From assembly GCA_026785875.1 (NCBI GenBank), contig JAJAZF010000220.1:1-17640 (forward strand): 17,640 nt of DNA, given 5' to 3'. Shown in pieces: positions 14,410 to 17,640 of the stretch (its first letter is position 1; each line of letters starts with the position of its first letter). This DNA is from Chamaesiphon sp. GTDB lineage: Bacteria > Cyanobacteriota > Cyanobacteriia > Cyanobacteriales > Chamaesiphonaceae. The position numbers and the translations under genes are program-made. Under the pieces are notes generated by a model that saw nothing but the letters and a program-made list of their open reading frames with translations, was not told the DNA's origin and did not search any database.

Positions 14410-15795
14410 TCACCCCAATCGCTGTTTTACCTCAGTAGCTAAAGCGTCGATCGAGACCACAACTTGTTCGCCATTAGTCATATTTTTCAAGATGCACTGC
14501 TTATTTACAGCTTCTTCTTCCCCGATTACCACGCAAAAAGTTATCCCCTGTTTATCTGCGAGAGCAAATTGTTTTTTAAGTGGGCGTTTATCGAAAGCCG
14601 TCACAACTTTGATACCAGCTTGGCGGAGTTGTTGGGAAACTTGGAGATAAATCGGCATCAAATCTTCTTGGAGATTTAGCACCATTACTTGAGTGGGAGT
14701 TGGGGCTAGAGGTTGCAGGATATTAGCTTTGAGTAGGCGATAAATCAGGCGCGTAAGTCCGATCGAGATGCCTACTCCTGGCATACTTTCACCGATGAAT
14801 ATGCCGACTAATTCTTCATATCTACCGCCAGAACAGATACTACCGAGGGCTTCATGTCCGATTAGGGTAGTCTCATAAACTGTACCTGTATAGTAGTCTA
14901 ATCCCCGCGCGATCGACAGATCGATACAATATCGATCTGCTGGTACACCTAGATCTCGAACACCGTTAATTACGGTGGTTAATTCCTCAATTCCTAATTT
15001 AAATTGTTCGGCATTAGGTAAATCGGCAGCAAATTCATTTAGAGCAGTCAGGACTCGATCGACATCCCCTTTAATATTGATAAAGCCGATAACTTGTTGC
15101 GATTGTGCTGGGGATAAACCCTGAGTAGCTAAACCTGCTAATACCTTTGTAACTCCGACTTTTTCCAAGGTATCAATAATATTAATACAGACTTTGATGC
15201 GATCTGGTGCAACTCCCAATGAACTAAAGAAACCAGTTAATACCTTCCGATTATTGATCCGAATCAGAAACTCGCCGATGTTAATCTGACTGAAAATCTC
15301 AGCGATAATGGCTGGCATCTGAGCATCATAAAGTAGGCTCAGTTCCTTGCGCCCGACAACATCGATATCACACTGTCGAAATTGACGATAGCGTCCATCC
15401 TTGGCTCGTTCGCCCCGAAATACCAGATCCATCTGATACCTAGCAAAAGGAAACTGTAAATCGTTGAGGTGACGGGCGATATAAGCGGCTAATGGTACCG
15501 TCTGATCGAATTTTAATGCCCGCGCTTCCGAGCCAGTATCGCCCTTCCCTGCTTCATCCCGCTCTGCTTGGCGATTGGGGGGGAGAATTGGCTGCAAACC
15601 GTAGATAATGTTATCGCCTTGGTTTCCCTTCGCCTGAAGCACTTCTAGCCGCTCTACAGCAGGAGTTTCGATTGGGGTAAAACCGTAGCTCTCATATACC
15701 CGCCGAATCGTATCCATCAGGTGTTGTTCTAGTCGCTTTTCACCAGGTAGAAATTCGGGAAAGCCGCTGGGTGTGGAGAAGTTGATTTTATCCAT
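14410..15795 (-). CDS. hisS: Histidyl-tRNA synthetase
   Basis: The 461-residue class II synthetase charges tRNA-His. Motif 1 lies in the N-terminal GFTPIETPAVERLEVL region. Motif 2 is FRGERAKDGRYRQFRQ at 126-141. The histidine-specific signature RGLDYYTGT is at 297-305, CSGGRY at 321-326 and motif 3 GVGISIGLTRL at 340-350. The anticodon-binding domain fills the last 90 residues (VMVLNLQEDLMPIYLQVSQ, then DKRPLKKQFALADKQG). It is longer than E. coli HisRS (424), partly through a charged insert at about 73-90 (NRQAERDEAGKGDTG). The N-terminus KINFSTPSGFPEFLP marks a different subtype from the common KIQAIRGTRDILP type. Divergent from purD. Confidence 0.95.
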   Translation of the reverse strand: MDKINFSTPSGFPEFLPGEKRLEQHLMDTIRRVYESYGFTPIETPAVERLEVLQAKGNQGDNIIYGLQPILPPNRQAERDEAGKGDTGSEARALKFDQTVPLAAYIARHLNDLQFPFARYQMDLVFRGERAKDGRYRQFRQCDIDVVGRKELSLLYDAQMPAIIAEIFSQINIGEFLIRINNRKVLTGFFSSLGVAPDRIKVCINIIDTLEKVGVTKVLAGLATQGLSPAQSQQVIGFINIKGDVDRVLTALNEFAADLPNAEQFKLGIEELTTVINGVRDLGVPADRYCIDLSIARGLDYYTGTVYETTLIGHEALGSICSGGRYEELVGIFIGESMPGVGISIGLTRLIYRLLKANILQPLAPTPTQVMVLNLQEDLMPIYLQVSQQLRQAGIKVVTAFDKRPLKKQFALADKQGITFCVVIGEEEAVNKQCILKNMTNGEQVVVSIDALATEVKQRLG

Positions 15796-15808
15796 GTTTG
15801 TGTGGGGT

Positions 15809-15882
15809 GACGCAGAGGACGCAGAGTAAGGAGAGAACGCAGCGATGCGCGCTCGTCGGGTTCCCCGACGGTTTAGCGCATC
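15809..15882. repeat. Short direct repeat and nested palindrome upstream of hisS
   Basis: GACGCAGAG is repeated in tandem at 15809-15826. A nested palindrome follows at 15844-15882: GATGCGC pairs with GCGCATC (outer, 7 bp) and CGTCGGG with CCCGACG (inner, 7 bp) around a TTC loop. It is related to the GGGTTCCCC-type modules at 2755 and 8340. It lies between two divergent starts and has no T run, so it is a dispersed repeat and not a terminator. Confidence 0.6.
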
Positions 15883-15942
15883 AAGACAGAGAGTTGACTA
15901 GTGGGGGAACTGGGCGAAGGATGATATTTCTTTTACCCTTTT

Positions 15943-16050
15943 CCCCAAAGCCTAAAGCCTAAAGCCCAAAACCTAAAACCTAAAGCCTAAAGCCTAAAGC
16001 CTAAAGCCTAAAGCCTAAAGCCTAGCCCCTAAAGCCTAATCCCTGACCCC
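15943..16050 (+). repeat. Heptamer tandem repeat, CCTAAAG family
   Basis: About 15 imperfect copies of the 7-bp unit CCTAAAG fill 108 bp between hisS and purD. The central copies are perfect, with variants such as CCCAAAA and CCTAAAA at the left and degenerate CCTAAT/CCCTGA copies at the right. Pieces of the same unit occur in both orientations at 17376-17404 and 17502-17520. Not telomeric in a bacterium; it fits the short tandem heptamer class of cyanobacterial repeats. Confidence 0.9.
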
Positions 16051-16109
16051 TACTGATGATAGAGTGTACAGAAGGATTAGCAACAAAGTCGTGGGGGAGT
16101 TTAGCGTCG

Positions 16110-17372
16110 GTGAAAATTTTAGTAGTTGGTAATGGTGGTCGAGAACATGCGATCGTTTGGGCATTATTGCAATCTCCTCAAGTTACCCAAGTCCTATGTG
16201 TACCTGGTAATGGCGGTACAGCATTGATGGATCGCTGTCAAAATCTCTCATTTAGGGTAGATGATTTTGGGGGGATTGCACGGTTTGCAGAAGTGAACGG
16301 GGTGTCATTGGTAATTATCGGGCCAGAATTACCACTATCACTAGGGATTACTGACTACTTACAAAATCGCAATATTCCGGTATTTGGCCCGACTCGTACA
16401 GGTGCCCAAATTGAGTCTAGCAAAACCTGGGCAAAATCGATTATGGAGGAAGCCCGAGTCCCAACGCCAAAATCGGCAACTTTTACAGATTTGACTACTG
16501 CACGGGCATATATCGAGCAGCAAGGGGCACCGATTGTCGTAAAAGCTGATGGGTTGGCTTCAGGGAAAGGTGTTGTAGTTGCCGAAACTTTGGCAGAAGC
16601 TTTGACCGCAGTAGAGTTATTATTCGCTCAGAATTATGGTAAGTTACTGATCGAGGAATACGTGACTGGGCAAGAATTATCAGTGATCGCCCTGACAGAT
16701 GGTAGAACTATTCGTCCCCTATTACCCGCCCAAGATCATAAACGAATTGGGGATGGCGATACAGGCGCAAATACAGGCGGGATGGGTGCATATGCTCCGG
16801 CTCCACTAGCAACTCCAGCGTTGATGACTAGAATTCAACATGAAGTCCTAGAACCAACTCTGGCTGCCCTCAAACAGAAAGGGATCGACTATCGGGGGGT
16901 GCTCTATGCAGGTTTGATGATTACTCCAGATGGCGAACCCAAAGTATTAGAATTTAACTGTCGATTTGGCGATCCCGAAACTCAGGCGATCTTGCCGTTA
17001 TTGGCTACCCCGCTGGTAGACTTATTGTTAGCCTGTGTCGAACAGCGACTGGCTGCCTTGCCACCGATCGAATGGAAGTCAGCAGTATCAACTTGTGTGA
17101 CAATTGCCGCTCAGGGTTATCCTGGAAATTATGAGCGCGGTAAAGTTATTGGTGGGATCGATGCGGCAAATGCTGACGGAACGATCGTCTTTCATGCAGG
17201 TACTCAACTCAAGCAAAATCGCATTGTCACCGATGGCGGACGGGTATTGGGTGTGACGAGTATCGCCCCAGATTTTGCCACGGCGATCGATCGTTCCTAT
17301 CAAGGGGTAAGAGCGATTACCTTTGAGGGCATGTACTATCGTCAGGACATCGCTCAAAGAGCCTTACTGTAG
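16110..17372 (+). CDS. purD: Phosphoribosylamine-glycine ligase (GAR synthetase)
   Basis: PurD makes glycinamide ribonucleotide from phosphoribosylamine, glycine and ATP, step two of purine synthesis. I choose GTG 16110 (420 residues, VKILVVGNGGREHA), because the family starts exactly there and a GGGGGAG purine tract lies about 11 nt upstream. The frame is open to ATG 16056, but those 18 codons have no family counterpart and abut the CCTAAAG repeat. Blocks in order are NGGREHAIVW at 8-17, GPELPLSLGI near 72-81, ESSKTWAK, the ATP-grasp loop SGKGVVVA, the LIEEYVTGQELSV strand, NTGGMGAYAP, and LEFNCRFGDPETQ with metal ligands near 280-292. Full length, ending at 17372. No other purine gene is adjacent. 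Confidence 0.93.
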   Translation: MKILVVGNGGREHAIVWALLQSPQVTQVLCVPGNGGTALMDRCQNLSFRVDDFGGIARFAEVNGVSLVIIGPELPLSLGITDYLQNRNIPVFGPTRTGAQIESSKTWAKSIMEEARVPTPKSATFTDLTTARAYIEQQGAPIVVKADGLASGKGVVVAETLAEALTAVELLFAQNYGKLLIEEYVTGQELSVIALTDGRTIRPLLPAQDHKRIGDGDTGANTGGMGAYAPAPLATPALMTRIQHEVLEPTLAALKQKGIDYRGVLYAGLMITPDGEPKVLEFNCRFGDPETQAILPLLATPLVDLLLACVEQRLAALPPIEWKSAVSTCVTIAAQGYPGNYERGKVIGGIDAANADGTIVFHAGTQLKQNRIVTDGGRVLGVTSIAPDFATAIDRSYQGVRAITFEGMYYRQDIAQRALL

Positions 17373-17375
17373 AGG

Positions 17376-17520
17376 CTTTAGGCTTGAGGTGTTAGGCTTG
17401 AGGGAATGAAGCGTAAAATAATAGCTTAATGGTTTCTAATATCCAAATACTTATTTATCCTGGTTGTCTACAGCTTAGAGCCGTACGCTCTACTTTCCGA
17501 TCCCTAAAGCCTAATCCCTA
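17376..17520. repeat. Scattered CCTAAAG-family repeats in the purD downstream spacer
   Basis: The spacer after purD starts with GGCTTTAGGCTTGAGG and TTAGGCTTGAGGG (the reverse complement of the heptamer family). It ends with CCCTAAAGCCTAATCCCTA at 17502-17520, the same ending found before purD (16028-16044). An AGAGC/GCTCT hairpin lies near 17477-17491. No gene is seen in 17373-17523. Confidence 0.6.
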
Positions 17521-17523
17521 CTT

Positions 17524-17640
17524 ATGCAACGTCGATCCTTTTTAGTCACCCTTGGTAGTCTGGCTGTGGGGAGTAGCCTAACTAGTTGTCAAAGTCCAAA
17601 CCAGTCTACTTTGAGGTTGTTGGCACTAAAAAACTCACTA
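17524..17640 (+). CDS. Start of a Tat-type lipoprotein, possible solute-binding protein (partial)
   Basis: An open frame starts at ATG 17524 and runs off the right edge after 39 codons. It begins MQRRSFLVTLGSLAVG, a twin-arginine signal (RRSFL) followed by a hydrophobic stretch, then a lipobox LTSC with Cys at position 22. So the protein is probably exported by Tat or Sec and anchored as a lipoprotein. The mature part begins QSPNQSTLRLLALKNSL. As I recall, an N-terminal beta strand of that form is common in cyanobacterial periplasmic solute-binding proteins, for example polyamine-type ones, but the visible sequence is too short to decide. Confidence 0.7.
   Translation, partial: MQRRSFLVTLGSLAVGSSLTSCQSPNQSTLRLLALKNSL

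Noticed and set aside
15943..16050. CRISPR array or telomere-like sequence
   Set aside because: The 7-bp unit has no spacers and no cas genes are near; it is a simple heptamer tandem repeat.
16056..16109. ATG start for purD at 16056
   Set aside because: The 18 extra codons have no counterpart in the family and adjoin a repeat tract; GTG 16110 gives the exact family N-terminus.

Overview
The window is chromosomal DNA of a cyanobacterium. The evidence is the gene set (an FtsH3-type thylakoid protease, a SigC-type group 2 sigma factor and a TxlA/HCF164-type thylakoid thioredoxin), at least five copies of the HIP1 octamer GCGATCGC with many more CGATCG cores, and tandem 7-bp repeats of the kind known from cyanobacterial intergenic DNA. 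The sequence alone does not fix the genus.

Layout. Positions 1-2745 are mobile DNA: an IS4-type transposase gene fragment on the minus strand that runs off the left edge and appears to lack its catalytic core, then a group II intron (501-2745, minus strand) whose RNA ends look intact but whose reverse transcriptase/maturase is split by a +1 frameshift. From 2856 the window becomes housekeeping: txlA (minus), a divergent ECF-sigma-like protein and sigC (plus), asnS (minus), and a small secreted protein of unknown role (minus). A repeat-rich, gene-free stretch follows (7890-8484) with a strong nested hairpin element. Next come four minus-strand genes (Uma2-family protein, nadC, SDR oxidoreductase, cyanase) that could be co-transcribed, then pabC-like and ftsH3 on plus with a clear terminator. 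hisS (minus) and purD (plus) diverge around a repeat-filled spacer, and the start of a Tat-type lipoprotein gene is cut by the right edge.

How it fits together. There is no large operon. Most genes are single-copy core functions: translation (asnS, hisS), NAD, folate and purine synthesis (nadC, pabC, purD), thylakoid redox and proteolysis (txlA, ftsH3), regulation (sigC) and cyanate detoxification (cynS). The accessory signal is in the left-hand mobile block and in the intergenic repeats. Three unrelated heptamer repeats (TCAACTA, TTGATAA, CCTAAAG) sit directly against gene starts or ends, and two of them create false upstream start codons. I see no CRISPR array, phage, toxin-antitoxin module or clearly new multi-gene system. 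The best candidates for something undescribed are the ECF-like protein beside sigC, the 8136-8245 element with two mutually exclusive folds, and the small MmpS-like secreted protein.
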